From: Aquiflexum balticum DSM 16537
GTDB taxonomy: Bacteria > Bacteroidota > Bacteroidia > Cytophagales > Cyclobacteriaceae
Assembly (NCBI RefSeq): GCF_900176595.1
Contig: NZ_LT838813.1
Span: forward strand, 2,432,001 to 2,496,000
Direction: 5' to 3'
DNA length: 64,000 nucleotides
The position numbers and the translations under genes were made by a program. Positions 51,531-59,800 of this stretch are shown here, piece by piece. The notes under the pieces were generated by a model, which was given only the letters and a program-made list of their open reading frames with translations, was not told the DNA's origin and ran no database searches. The number at the start of each line of letters is the position of its first letter. The stretch's first letter is position 1.

Positions 51531-52568
51531 ATGTACGGATTACTAATTACAGTAGGTATAATATTATTACTGTCCATAATTTGGATGGTTTACAGGATTC
51601 AGACGCTTGTTTCTGTAGTAAAAGGTAGTGATAAGAAAATTGCTTCAGGAAGTAATAAAATCAATGCCTTCCTATTTATCGTTTTCCTTGTAGGTGGTGG
51701 TGGTTGGATGATTTGGTATTCCATTAAAGAATTTGACAATTATCAGCTTCCGATTGCTTCTGAACACGGAATTGTAACTGACCAGTTGTTTTGGATTACA
51801 ATGGCGATAACGGGTATAGTGTTTTTAATTACACATGTACTCTTATTTTGGTTTCCCTATAAATATCAATATACAGAAACCAGAAAAGCTTCTTTCTATC
51901 CCGATAACAATAAATTAGAACTTATTTGGACTATAGTTCCAGCGTTTGTTCTTGCAGCCCTCGTTATAGGTGGGTGGAAAGCTTGGTCTGATATTACAAA
52001 ACCTGCTCCCGAAAATTCACATGTAGTCGAATTAATGGGTTATCAGTTTGCTTGGGAGGTGCGCTATCCGGGTTTGGACAATGTCTTGGGAGAAAATGAT
52101 TATAGACTTACCAATGCATCAAATGTATCAGGTGTAGATTTCTCAGATAAGAATTCATTCGATGATTTCTCTTCACCTGTGGTAATTATTCCTAAAGGTG
52201 AACCTGTGTTGTTCAGAATTCGGGCTAGAGATGTTTTACACTCTGTTTTTGCTCCTCATATGAGATTGAAAATGGATGCAGTGCCCGGAATGCCAACGAG
52301 GTTTTGGTTTACAGCTACCAAAACGACTGAAGAGATGAGAGCTGAATTGGGCGATCCTGAATTTGTTTATGAAATAGCTTGTACAGAGATATGCGGACGA
52401 GGTCACAATGCCATGAGAAGGGAATTGAGAGTGGTCGAGCCTGATGAATACAGAAAGTGGATGTCAGAGCAAAAACCTTACATAGTCAATAATCCTGCTT
52501 TGGTTTCTGACCTACCCACTGAATTAAAAGAACTGGCTGATATTACTATCAGTGAATATAAGAAGTAA
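51531..52568 (+). CDS. coxB: Cytochrome c oxidase subunit II
   Basis: 345 residues. The CuA site is complete: CTEICGRGHNAM (about 284-295), with the upstream His in ARDVLHSVFAP. There are four hydrophobic segments, two more than the classic subunit II (residues 1-23 and about 45-67 are extra), as is usual in Bacteroidetes. No fused cytochrome c domain is present, so electrons must come from ActE or a separate cytochrome. Starts 21 bases after actF. Confidence 0.95.
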   Translation: MYGLLITVGIILLLSIIWMVYRIQTLVSVVKGSDKKIASGSNKINAFLFIVFLVGGGGWMIWYSIKEFDNYQLPIASEHGIVTDQLFWITMAITGIVFLITHVLLFWFPYKYQYTETRKASFYPDNNKLELIWTIVPAFVLAALVIGGWKAWSDITKPAPENSHVVELMGYQFAWEVRYPGLDNVLGENDYRLTNASNVSGVDFSDKNSFDDFSSPVVIIPKGEPVLFRIRARDVLHSVFAPHMRLKMDAVPGMPTRFWFTATKTTEEMRAELGDPEFVYEIACTEICGRGHNAMRRELRVVEPDEYRKWMSEQKPYIVNNPALVSDLPTELKELADITISEYKK

Positions 52569-52586
52569 TTAAATTATATCATTATT

Positions 52587-54476
52587 ATGGCAACAGCTCA
52601 TACTGCTACACACAGTGATACTTCTCATGATCATCATGATCATGAACATCACGAGAACTTTATTACAAAGTATATTTTCACTCAGGACCATAAAATGATC
52701 GGTAAACAGTTTCTGATTACCGGGATGTTTTGGGCAATAATCGGTGGTTTATTATCCTTGATTTTCAGGCTTCAATTAGGTTTTCCTGAAATGGATTTAG
52801 GATGGTTAAGACCCGTTTTAGGTGGGTGGATATCTCCTGATGGCAAATTAGATCCTGAGTTTTATTTAGCTCTTGTAACCATGCATGGAACCATTATGGT
52901 GTTCTTTGTACTTACAGCTGGATTGAGCGGTACTTTTTCCAATTTCCTGATTCCCTTGCAAATTGGAGCTAGAGATATGGCGTCCGGATTTATGAACATG
53001 CTATCTTACTGGTTCTTCTTTTTATCAGGAGTAATCATGTTTATTTCCTTGTTCATAGAAACTGGACCTGCTTCTGGTGGTTGGGTGGTTTACCCCCCTC
53101 TATCTGCATTGGAACAAGCAATGCCTGGGTCTGGTTTGGGAATGACTCTTTGGCTGATAGCCATGACTTTCTTTATAGCTTCATCTTTATTGGGAGGGAT
53201 TAATTATATCACTACTGTAATTAATCTAAGAACTAAAGGAATGTCATTTTCGAAGCTTCCTTTGACCATTTGGGCGTTTTTCCTAACTGCGATTATTGGA
53301 TTACTTTCATTCCCTGTTTTATTTTCAGCAGCGCTTTTGTTGGTGTTTGATAGAAGTTTTGGTACAAGTTTCTACCTTTCTGATATTTACATCGGAGGAG
53401 AAGCATTGCCAAATACAGGAGGAAGTCCTGTCCTTTACCAGCATTTATTCTGGTTTTTAGGACACCCTGAAGTATATATTGTATTGTTGCCGGCATTAGG
53501 TATCACCTCAGAAATTATTGCCACAAATTCAAGAAAACCTATCTTCGGTTATAAGGCTATGATCATTTCCATGTTGGGAATAACTATACTTTCTTTTGTT
53601 GTTTGGGCTCACCATATGTTTGTGTCAGGGTTGAATCCTTTCTTGGGTTCAATATTTATGTTCCTTACCCTTATCATTGCGATACCTTCTGCAGTTAAGG
53701 TCTTTAATTACCTTACTACACTTTGGAGAGGTAATCTGATCTTTACTCCCGGAATGTTGTTTTCCATAGGACTGGTTTCTTTCTTTATCTCAGGTGGTTT
53801 GACAGGTATTTTCTTAGGAAATTCCGCAATCGACATACAATTGCATGATACTTATTTTGTGGTAGCGCACTTTCACCTTGTAATGGGTTCTGCATCTTTC
53901 TTTGGATTGATGGCTGGTGTATATCATTGGTTCCCTAAAATGTTTGGTAGAATGATGGATGCCCGCCTTGGTTATGTCCATTTCTGGTTAACTTTCGTCG
54001 GGGTTTATCTTGTATTTTTCCCAATGCACTACATCGGAATTGCAGGGTTTCCAAGAAGATATTATTCATGGACTGGATTTGAGTTCTCAAATATGTACAC
54101 GGACCTTAACATGTTTGTCTCCATAGCTGCGATTCTTACTTTTGGAGCTCAGTTGATATTCCTATTTAATTTCTTCTATTCAATGTATAGAGGTAGGGTT
54201 GCCTCTTTGAATCCATGGAGATCAACAACATTGGAATGGACGACTCCTTTACATCCCGGCCATGGTAACTGGCCCGGAGAAATCCCTGCTGTTTACAGAT
54301 GGCCATATGATTATTCCAAGCCAGGAGCCAAAGAAGATTTCATCCCTCAAACTGTACCATTGTCTGCCACTCCAGAATCCAATCTTCCCCATGAACAAGA
54401 ATTAGTGAAGTTGGAAAAGGAAATTATAGCGGATGAAGAGGCAGTATTGGTAGCCAATGAAGCAAAAGAATCTTAA
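52587..54476 (+). CDS. coxA: Cytochrome c oxidase subunit I
   Basis: 629 residues with twelve helices. Heme and copper ligands are seen in TMHGTIMVFF, GHPEVYIVLLP (His and the cross-linked Tyr of A-type oxidases), WAHHMF (CuB His pair) and VAHFHLVMG (heme His). The N-terminus is His-rich (HATHSDTSHDHHDHEHH), possibly binding metal. Proton-pumping core of the aa3-type oxidase. The 3' end overlaps ctaA by 20 bases. Confidence 0.97.
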   Translation: MATAHTATHSDTSHDHHDHEHHENFITKYIFTQDHKMIGKQFLITGMFWAIIGGLLSLIFRLQLGFPEMDLGWLRPVLGGWISPDGKLDPEFYLALVTMHGTIMVFFVLTAGLSGTFSNFLIPLQIGARDMASGFMNMLSYWFFFLSGVIMFISLFIETGPASGGWVVYPPLSALEQAMPGSGLGMTLWLIAMTFFIASSLLGGINYITTVINLRTKGMSFSKLPLTIWAFFLTAIIGLLSFPVLFSAALLLVFDRSFGTSFYLSDIYIGGEALPNTGGSPVLYQHLFWFLGHPEVYIVLLPALGITSEIIATNSRKPIFGYKAMIISMLGITILSFVVWAHHMFVSGLNPFLGSIFMFLTLIIAIPSAVKVFNYLTTLWRGNLIFTPGMLFSIGLVSFFISGGLTGIFLGNSAIDIQLHDTYFVVAHFHLVMGSASFFGLMAGVYHWFPKMFGRMMDARLGYVHFWLTFVGVYLVFFPMHYIGIAGFPRRYYSWTGFEFSNMYTDLNMFVSIAAILTFGAQLIFLFNFFYSMYRGRVASLNPWRSTTLEWTTPLHPGHGNWPGEIPAVYRWPYDYSKPGAKEDFIPQTVPLSATPESNLPHEQELVKLEKEIIADEEAVLVANEAKES

Positions 54477-55539
54477 AAATTTAAACAGCTTTCGCAGGAT
54501 TTCTTTGATCACTGTGCTAGCTGTTTATTTCCTGATACTGGTCGGAGGGATTGTACGAAGTACAGGTTCCGGAATGGGATGTCCCGATTGGCCAAAATGC
54601 TTTGGGAGCTGGGTTCCACCAACAAGTGTGAATCAGCTCCCAAGTGATTATCAGGAAATCTACTTGCGCAAAAGAGTAGAAAAGAATGAGAAGTTTGTAG
54701 CGCAATTGGACCGTCTCGGTTTTAAAAATAAGGCTGAGGAAATTAGAAATGATAAAAGTATTCTGATTGAGGAAGAGTTTAATCCAACCAAAACTTGGAT
54801 AGAATATATCAATAGGCTTATCGGTGCTGTCATTGGCGTTTTGGTCCTGCTGACCTTCATCAAATCACTTTCGCTTTGGAGCCTGGATAAATTAATCCCT
54901 GTTCTGGCATTCTTCAACTTGGTTTTGGTTTTATTCCAAGCTTGGATCGGCTCTATAGTTGTTTCTACCAATTTGCTTACTTGGATGATTACCTTGCATA
55001 TGGTTTTGGCGCTGCTGATAGTATGCCTACTGCTGTACATTCATTATAGGTCCTATAAATTGGCTTATCCTATTAAGCCCATGACTGAAAAGCCAAAAAG
55101 GCTATATTCCATTCTGCTTATTGCTTTTTTGCTTATGGTTATTCAGATTGTATTGGGAACTCAAGTAAGAGAGACTGTAGATATGATTGCATTTGAATAT
55201 GGAAATATGTTGCGTGGGGAATGGATTGAAAATTTGGGGTTGGAATTTCTAATACACAGGTCATTTTCCTTGTTGATTCTTGGAGTTCATTTATTGTTTA
55301 TTTATAAAATATATAAATATTCTCTCAGGCATGCCAATGTATTCAAATGGTCTCAATTATTGTTGTTAGTGCTATTTCTTGAGATAATGACGGGAGTAGG
55401 GATGGCTTATTTTGCGATACCTGCTTTCTTACAGCCATTACATCTCTTATTGGGTTCTTTGATCATTGGTATTCAATTTATCATTTTACTTCAATTGAGT
55501 GATCAGAAAAAATTAAATATTGAAAAGGTAAGTTCATGA
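54457..55539 (+). CDS. ctaA: Heme A synthase (COX15/CtaA family)
   Basis: 360 residues with about eight helices in two fourfold halves. GGIVRSTGSGMGCPDWPKCFGSW and the His-bearing helices ITLHMVLALL and LIHRSFSLL are the family signature. It oxidises the C8 methyl of heme O to give heme A for subunit I. It has an extra hydrophilic loop of about 60 residues after helix 1 (KRVEKNEKFVAQLDRLGF). Overlaps coxA by 20 bases and ctaB by four. Confidence 0.93.
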   Translation: MKQKNLKNLNSFRRISLITVLAVYFLILVGGIVRSTGSGMGCPDWPKCFGSWVPPTSVNQLPSDYQEIYLRKRVEKNEKFVAQLDRLGFKNKAEEIRNDKSILIEEEFNPTKTWIEYINRLIGAVIGVLVLLTFIKSLSLWSLDKLIPVLAFFNLVLVLFQAWIGSIVVSTNLLTWMITLHMVLALLIVCLLLYIHYRSYKLAYPIKPMTEKPKRLYSILLIAFLLMVIQIVLGTQVRETVDMIAFEYGNMLRGEWIENLGLEFLIHRSFSLLILGVHLLFIYKIYKYSLRHANVFKWSQLLLLVLFLEIMTGVGMAYFAIPAFLQPLHLLLGSLIIGIQFIILLQLSDQKKLNIEKVSS

Positions 55540-56438
55540 GAACTATAAATATTACAGAAGAATCAATTTTGGATTTATTGGTTTTTAGGGCCAAGGTATA
55601 TTTTGAATTGGTCAAATTCAGATTGTCTGCCCTAGTTACTTTCTCTGCAGCGTTCGGGTTTATTCTGGGTGATTCCGGAGTAGTCTTTTCCTGGGGAAAT
55701 TTTATTGCTTTGATATTTGGAGGATTTCTTATCAGCGGAGCATCGGGTGCTGCAAACGAGATTTGGGAAAGGGATTTTGATAAACTAATGAAAAGGACGG
55801 AAAACCGTCCCTTACCACTTAATCAGATTTCTTTAAAAGAAGCATATTGGTTTACTACATTAATAGCTCTTGCCGGTATTTTTATTCTTTGGATTTTCAC
55901 TAATCCCCTGACTACCGCACTTGGAGTTTTAAGTATGATTCTTTATGTGTTCGTTTATACACCCCTGAAAAGAGTGGGACCAATTGCTGTATTTGTGGGA
56001 GCAATACCTGGCGCTATGCCACCTCTTCTTGGTTGGACCGCCGCTACGGGAGCCATATCCCATGAGGCTTTGATCATTTTCGGAATACAATTCATTTGGC
56101 AATTCCCTCATTTTTGGGCTATTGCTTGGGTGAGTGATGAAGATTATAAAAGAGCAGGTTTCAAATTACTTCCAAGTGGTGGAAAGAAAGATTTGAATAC
56201 AGCTATTCAGATTATGATTTATACCTTATTCTTAATTCCATTAGGGTTATTGCCCACATATTTTGGACTCACCGGCCTTAATTCAGGGATAGTTGCAACC
56301 ATATGTGGTGTTTTATTTTTGGCACAGACATTTTCTTTGATGAAAGACTGTTCAAGAAAATCAGCATTGAAGATTATGTTCGGTTCATTCCTTTATCTTC
56401 CTATAGTTCAAATCGCATATTTATTAGATAAAATTTAA
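55536..56438 (+). CDS. ctaB: Protoheme IX farnesyltransferase (heme O synthase)
   Basis: 300 residues, UbiA-type prenyltransferase with nine helices. First Asp-rich motif: NEIWERDFDKLMKRTENRPLP. Second: SDEDYKRAGFKLLP. It attaches farnesyl to heme B, giving the substrate for CtaA. ATGA overlap with ctaA indicates coupled translation. Confidence 0.95.
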   Translation: MRTINITEESILDLLVFRAKVYFELVKFRLSALVTFSAAFGFILGDSGVVFSWGNFIALIFGGFLISGASGAANEIWERDFDKLMKRTENRPLPLNQISLKEAYWFTTLIALAGIFILWIFTNPLTTALGVLSMILYVFVYTPLKRVGPIAVFVGAIPGAMPPLLGWTAATGAISHEALIIFGIQFIWQFPHFWAIAWVSDEDYKRAGFKLLPSGGKKDLNTAIQIMIYTLFLIPLGLLPTYFGLTGLNSGIVATICGVLFLAQTFSLMKDCSRKSALKIMFGSFLYLPIVQIAYLLDKI

Positions 56439-56440
56439 TC

Positions 56441-57022
56441 ATGGAAGAAAAGATCAGCTATATAGAAGGAGCAGAGCAACCAATTGCCATGCATCCCAAA
56501 AAATTTGCACTGTGGCTCTTCATTGTCACGGTAGTGATGATTTTTGCTTCATTGACAAGCGCGTATATTGTAAGACAATCAGAAGGGAATTGGCTGGAAT
56601 TCGACCTGCCGGAAATTTTCTGGTATAATTCTGCAATTATTTTACTGAGCAGCATTACCTTACATTGGGCGTATATGTCTGCCAAGAAGGATGATTTAGC
56701 TAAAGTCAGATCAGGTATGATCCTTACTTCGATCCTTGGAGTCATATTTCTTGTTGGGCAATGGTATAGCTGGGGAGCTTTGGTAGATAGAGATGTGTTT
56801 TTTGTAGGGAATCCTGCAGGATCGTTTCTTTATGTTTTCACAGGTTTGCACGCATTACACTTGATCAGTGGTGTGATATTTCTAATTATTGTATTAATTT
56901 CGTCCTTTAGATTTCAGGTACATTCCAAAAACATGGATTCAATGGAAATGTGCGTGACTTATTGGCATTTTCTTGGAGGACTTTGGCTTTATCTGTTTAT
57001 GTTCTTATTATTGAATCATTAA
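56441..57022 (+). CDS. Cytochrome c oxidase subunit III (short form)
   Basis: 193 residues, five helices, COX3-type: KKFALWLFIVTVVMIFASLTSAYIVR, FVFTGLHALHLISGVIFL and TYWHFLGGLWLYLFMFLLL. It lacks the first two helices of long subunit III. Two bases after ctaB. The next gene is a second subunit III, so two paralogues are made in tandem, as is common in Bacteroidetes. Confidence 0.92.
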   Translation: MEEKISYIEGAEQPIAMHPKKFALWLFIVTVVMIFASLTSAYIVRQSEGNWLEFDLPEIFWYNSAIILLSSITLHWAYMSAKKDDLAKVRSGMILTSILGVIFLVGQWYSWGALVDRDVFFVGNPAGSFLYVFTGLHALHLISGVIFLIIVLISSFRFQVHSKNMDSMEMCVTYWHFLGGLWLYLFMFLLLNH

Positions 57023-57046
57023 GTAAAAAAAGTAAATAAAACATTT

Positions 57047-57823
57047 ATGTCTACGACTGCTACTGCTATCGGGGTTAGCCCCAAAAGAGGGACTTGGGGA
57101 GGTGGAAATGAACCACTCAAGGCCAGTTATGGAAAACTGATGATGTGGTTTTTCCTCCTTTCAGATATTTTTACATTTGCTGCTTTATTGATTACTTACA
57201 TTTCGTTAAGAGTCAGTTTCCCGGCTTATGATGGTCCTGCAGAAACTTTTGTTGGTTCAAATGAATATTGGCCAGTGCCGGAACTTGTATTTGATGCCAT
57301 TCCTTTTATTCATGGGGTGCATATACCTTTGGCCTTTGTGGGATTGATGACCTTCATTTTGATCATGAGTTCGGTTACAATGGTTTTGGCGGTGGAAGCA
57401 GGTCACAGAAATGATAAGAATGATGTGGTAAAATGGTTGTTGTGGACACTACTTGGAGGAATAACTTTCCTTAGCTGCCAGGCTTGGGAATGGAGTCACT
57501 TTATCCATGGAACAGAAGCGGGTTCAGTAATGACTTACGTCAATAATTTGGGCCAAACTGTTACCGGAGTAGTAAATGGGGCCAATCTTTCGGTCAATGA
57601 ATATGGACCTTCTAATTTTGCGCAATTGTTTTTCTTTATTACCGGTTTCCATGGTTTCCATGTGACATTAGGTGTTGTACTATTGTTTTTGGCTTTTTAT
57701 CAAGCAGCTGTGGGAGTTTATGAAGGAAGAGGCCATTATGAAATGGTTGAAAAAATCGGACTTTACTGGCACTTTGTTGACCTGGTCTGGGTATTTGTGT
57801 TCACTCTTTTCTACTTGATCTAA
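57047..57823 (+). CDS. Cytochrome c oxidase subunit III (second copy)
   Basis: 258 residues, COX3-type: LMMWFFLLSDIFTFAALLITYISLR, CQAWEWSHFIHG, FFITGFHGFHVTLGVVLLF and LYWHFVDLVWVFVFTLFYL. It contains an extra loop between helices 4 and 5 (AGSVMTYVNNLGQTVTGVV). Stabilises subunit I and its proton uptake. Twenty-four bases after the first copy. Confidence 0.94.
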   Translation: MSTTATAIGVSPKRGTWGGGNEPLKASYGKLMMWFFLLSDIFTFAALLITYISLRVSFPAYDGPAETFVGSNEYWPVPELVFDAIPFIHGVHIPLAFVGLMTFILIMSSVTMVLAVEAGHRNDKNDVVKWLLWTLLGGITFLSCQAWEWSHFIHGTEAGSVMTYVNNLGQTVTGVVNGANLSVNEYGPSNFAQLFFFITGFHGFHVTLGVVLLFLAFYQAAVGVYEGRGHYEMVEKIGLYWHFVDLVWVFVFTLFYLI

Positions 57824-57843
57824 AATTTAAATAATATAAAATT

Positions 57844-58173
57844 ATGGCTTTGCAAGAAAATAAATCAATGCTCGAAGTAGTTCCTCGTGATGAAGCTAAG
57901 ATAAAAAAAATCTGGAAAACAGCTGGTATCTTACTCTTATTGACTCTTGTCGAATTCGTGTTTGCATTTACTCTCCCCAGAGGGATTATTTTATATGCGA
58001 TTTTCATTGCGTTGACTATATGGAAAGCTAAATATATCATGATGGAGTTTATGCACCTAGGTGAGGAAGCTAAGCCGCTTTTCTACTCCATAATTGTTCC
58101 TTTGATTTTCTTGGTATGGTTGGTTATCGCTTTGATGCGTGAAGGAAGTGATATCTTCCTTTTGAGATGGTAA
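57844..58173 (+). CDS. Cytochrome c oxidase subunit IV-like protein (COX4_pro type)
   Basis: 109 residues with three helices (about 28-43, 45-60 and 78-98). KAKYIMMEFMHLGEE matches the prokaryotic subunit IV family. Last gene before the terminator at 58190. Confidence 0.9.
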   Translation: MALQENKSMLEVVPRDEAKIKKIWKTAGILLLLTLVEFVFAFTLPRGIILYAIFIALTIWKAKYIMMEFMHLGEEAKPLFYSIIVPLIFLVWLVIALMREGSDIFLLRW

Positions 58174-58189
58174 AAAAAATTTAATTATA

Positions 58190-58230
58190 AAAAAAATAGG
58201 TCGGAGTTAAGAACTCTGCCCTATTTTTTT
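58190..58230 (+). terminator. Strong terminator inside the respiratory cluster
   Basis: AAAAAAATAGG (58190-58200) pairs with CCTATTTTTTT (58220-58230), and CGGAGTT with AACTCTG inside, around AAG. It lies between the oxidase genes and the SCO gene, so the latter need read-through or their own promoter. Confidence 0.75.
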
Positions 58231-58249
58231 GTTTATAAGAAAAAGAAAC

Positions 58250-58918
58250 ATGAAAGGAGTGCGGATTTTGCAGGGTATGGTTTTATTGAGTATCCTGATG
58301 ATACCTATTTTGGTTTTCGTCTTTTTAAAGACTTTTGGGGTGAATAAGTATGATATTCCAATTTTGTATCAAAACGGAGTTGAAGATCCTTTCCAGGAAT
58401 GTGACGCGGTAGAAGAGGGACAGCATTTTATACCAGACTTTTCACTTACTTCAAGCCAGAATAAAGAAAGAGGCAGAAGTCAAATGGAAGGTAAAATTAC
58501 TATTGTGGATTTCTTTTTTACTTCCTGTCCAAGTATCTGTCCCATCATGTCCACCGAAATGGAAAGGGTAGATGATGCTTTTAGAAATGAAAGCAGTGTT
58601 CAGATATACTCCATTTCCATTGACCCTGATTATGATACTCCGGAGGTTCTTGCCGAATATGCAAAACGACATAATGCAACTCCGGAAAAATGGTTTTTCC
58701 TTACAGGAGACAAATCACAGATCTATAACCTTGCACGATGTGGATTTATTCTGCCGACTTTAGACGGTATGGGGGATCCTGAAGAATTTATTCATAGTGA
58801 TAAGTTTGTACTTGTAGATGACCTTGGCAGAATTAGAGGGTATTATAGTGGTACGAATAGAGATGAGGTAGATAGGTTGATTTTAGAAACAAAAATTCTG
58901 TTACATGGAAAAGAATAG
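58250..58918 (+). CDS. SCO family copper chaperone
   Basis: 222 residues from the ATG at 58250 (MKGVRILQGM). One N-terminal membrane anchor; thioredoxin-like fold with the copper site CPSIC (FFTSCPSICPIMSTEM) and the distal His in EFIHSDKFVLVDD. It inserts copper into the CuA site of subunit II. It overlaps the DUF420 gene by 14 bases. It lies just after a terminator and may be transcribed separately from the oxidase. Confidence 0.93.
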   Translation: MKGVRILQGMVLLSILMIPILVFVFLKTFGVNKYDIPILYQNGVEDPFQECDAVEEGQHFIPDFSLTSSQNKERGRSQMEGKITIVDFFFTSCPSICPIMSTEMERVDDAFRNESSVQIYSISIDPDYDTPEVLAEYAKRHNATPEKWFFLTGDKSQIYNLARCGFILPTLDGMGDPEEFIHSDKFVLVDDLGRIRGYYSGTNRDEVDRLILETKILLHGKE

Positions 58919-59459
58919 CGAAGTTATACAGAAAAATAATAAGGGTGTAATCAGATGGATTACGCTGATTGCAATAGCTGTACCCGTGGTAGTTGCAATC
59001 TTATTGTTTATGCCATCCAAAATAGACGTGGCAAGTGATTGGGTTTATTTCTTGCCGCATCTAAATGCAGTCATTAACACTGCTGCTACAGTTGCCTTGA
59101 TTGCTGGGGTGGTTTTTATTAAAAAAGGTAATATTGAATTTCACCGTGCAGCAATGACAACTGCTTTTGGACTTGGCGGAATTTTCCTTGTTTCCTATGT
59201 AATATACCACGCTACAGCAGAAAGCACATCATTTGGTGGGGAGGGTTTGATTAAGTATTTCTATTACTTTATTTTGATTACGCATATTATATTGGCTGCT
59301 GTCGCTTTGTTTCCTATTCTTTTGGCGTATTTTTATGGATATACCGACCAAAGAGAGAAACACAGAAAAGTAGTCAAATATGCTTTCCCTATTTGGTTGT
59401 ACGTTACAGTTACCGGAGTATTGGTATATTTGATGATCAGTCCTTATTACAATTTCTAA
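58905..59459 (+). CDS. DUF420 membrane protein
   Basis: 184 residues with five helices. DUF420 motifs: LPHLNAVINTAATVALIAGVVFIKKG, FHRAAMTTAF and HIILAAVALFPILL. The conserved His residues may bind heme or copper. Members (CtaM-like) accompany oxidase genes and are needed for assembly in some bacteria. Overlaps the SCO gene. Confidence 0.92.
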   Translation: MEKNSEVIQKNNKGVIRWITLIAIAVPVVVAILLFMPSKIDVASDWVYFLPHLNAVINTAATVALIAGVVFIKKGNIEFHRAAMTTAFGLGGIFLVSYVIYHATAESTSFGGEGLIKYFYYFILITHIILAAVALFPILLAYFYGYTDQREKHRKVVKYAFPIWLYVTVTGVLVYLMISPYYNF

Positions 59460-59491
59460 ACTAATTTGAAAAACCAGACGTTTCTCTTAGT

Positions 59492-59755
59492 ATGAAACTG
59501 ATATTAAAATCCTTTTTCGTAGTTGTATTGTTCCTGGTCATGCATGTCCCGGCTTATGCACAATGTGCCATGTGTAGGGCTTCTATTGAAAATAATGTCA
59601 GTAATGGGGAAACCAGTATAGGTGCAGGGTTAAACCTTGGGATTTTATACCTTTTCTCCATGCCCTATATTATAGCAGCAATAATCGGTTTTTTTTGGTA
59701 TAGAAAAGCTAAAAAGAGAAAATCTAAATTTATTTTTCACGGAGAAAAATATTAA
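59492..59755 (+). CDS. Small exported CxxC membrane protein of the cox cluster
   Basis: 87 residues. A signal peptide ending AYAQ is followed at once by CAMCRASIENN, a membrane helix (GILYLFSMPYIIAAIIGFFWY) and a basic tail. The CxxC in the periplasm next to SCO and DUF420 suggests a copper or thiol role in oxidase assembly. No family name that I recognise. Confidence 0.8.
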   Translation: MKLILKSFFVVVLFLVMHVPAYAQCAMCRASIENNVSNGETSIGAGLNLGILYLFSMPYIIAAIIGFFWYRKAKKRKSKFIFHGEKY

Positions 59756-59800
59756 AATAAAAGTAAAGTCTGGGTACGGATTTTGCTTTTTGCTTAACTT

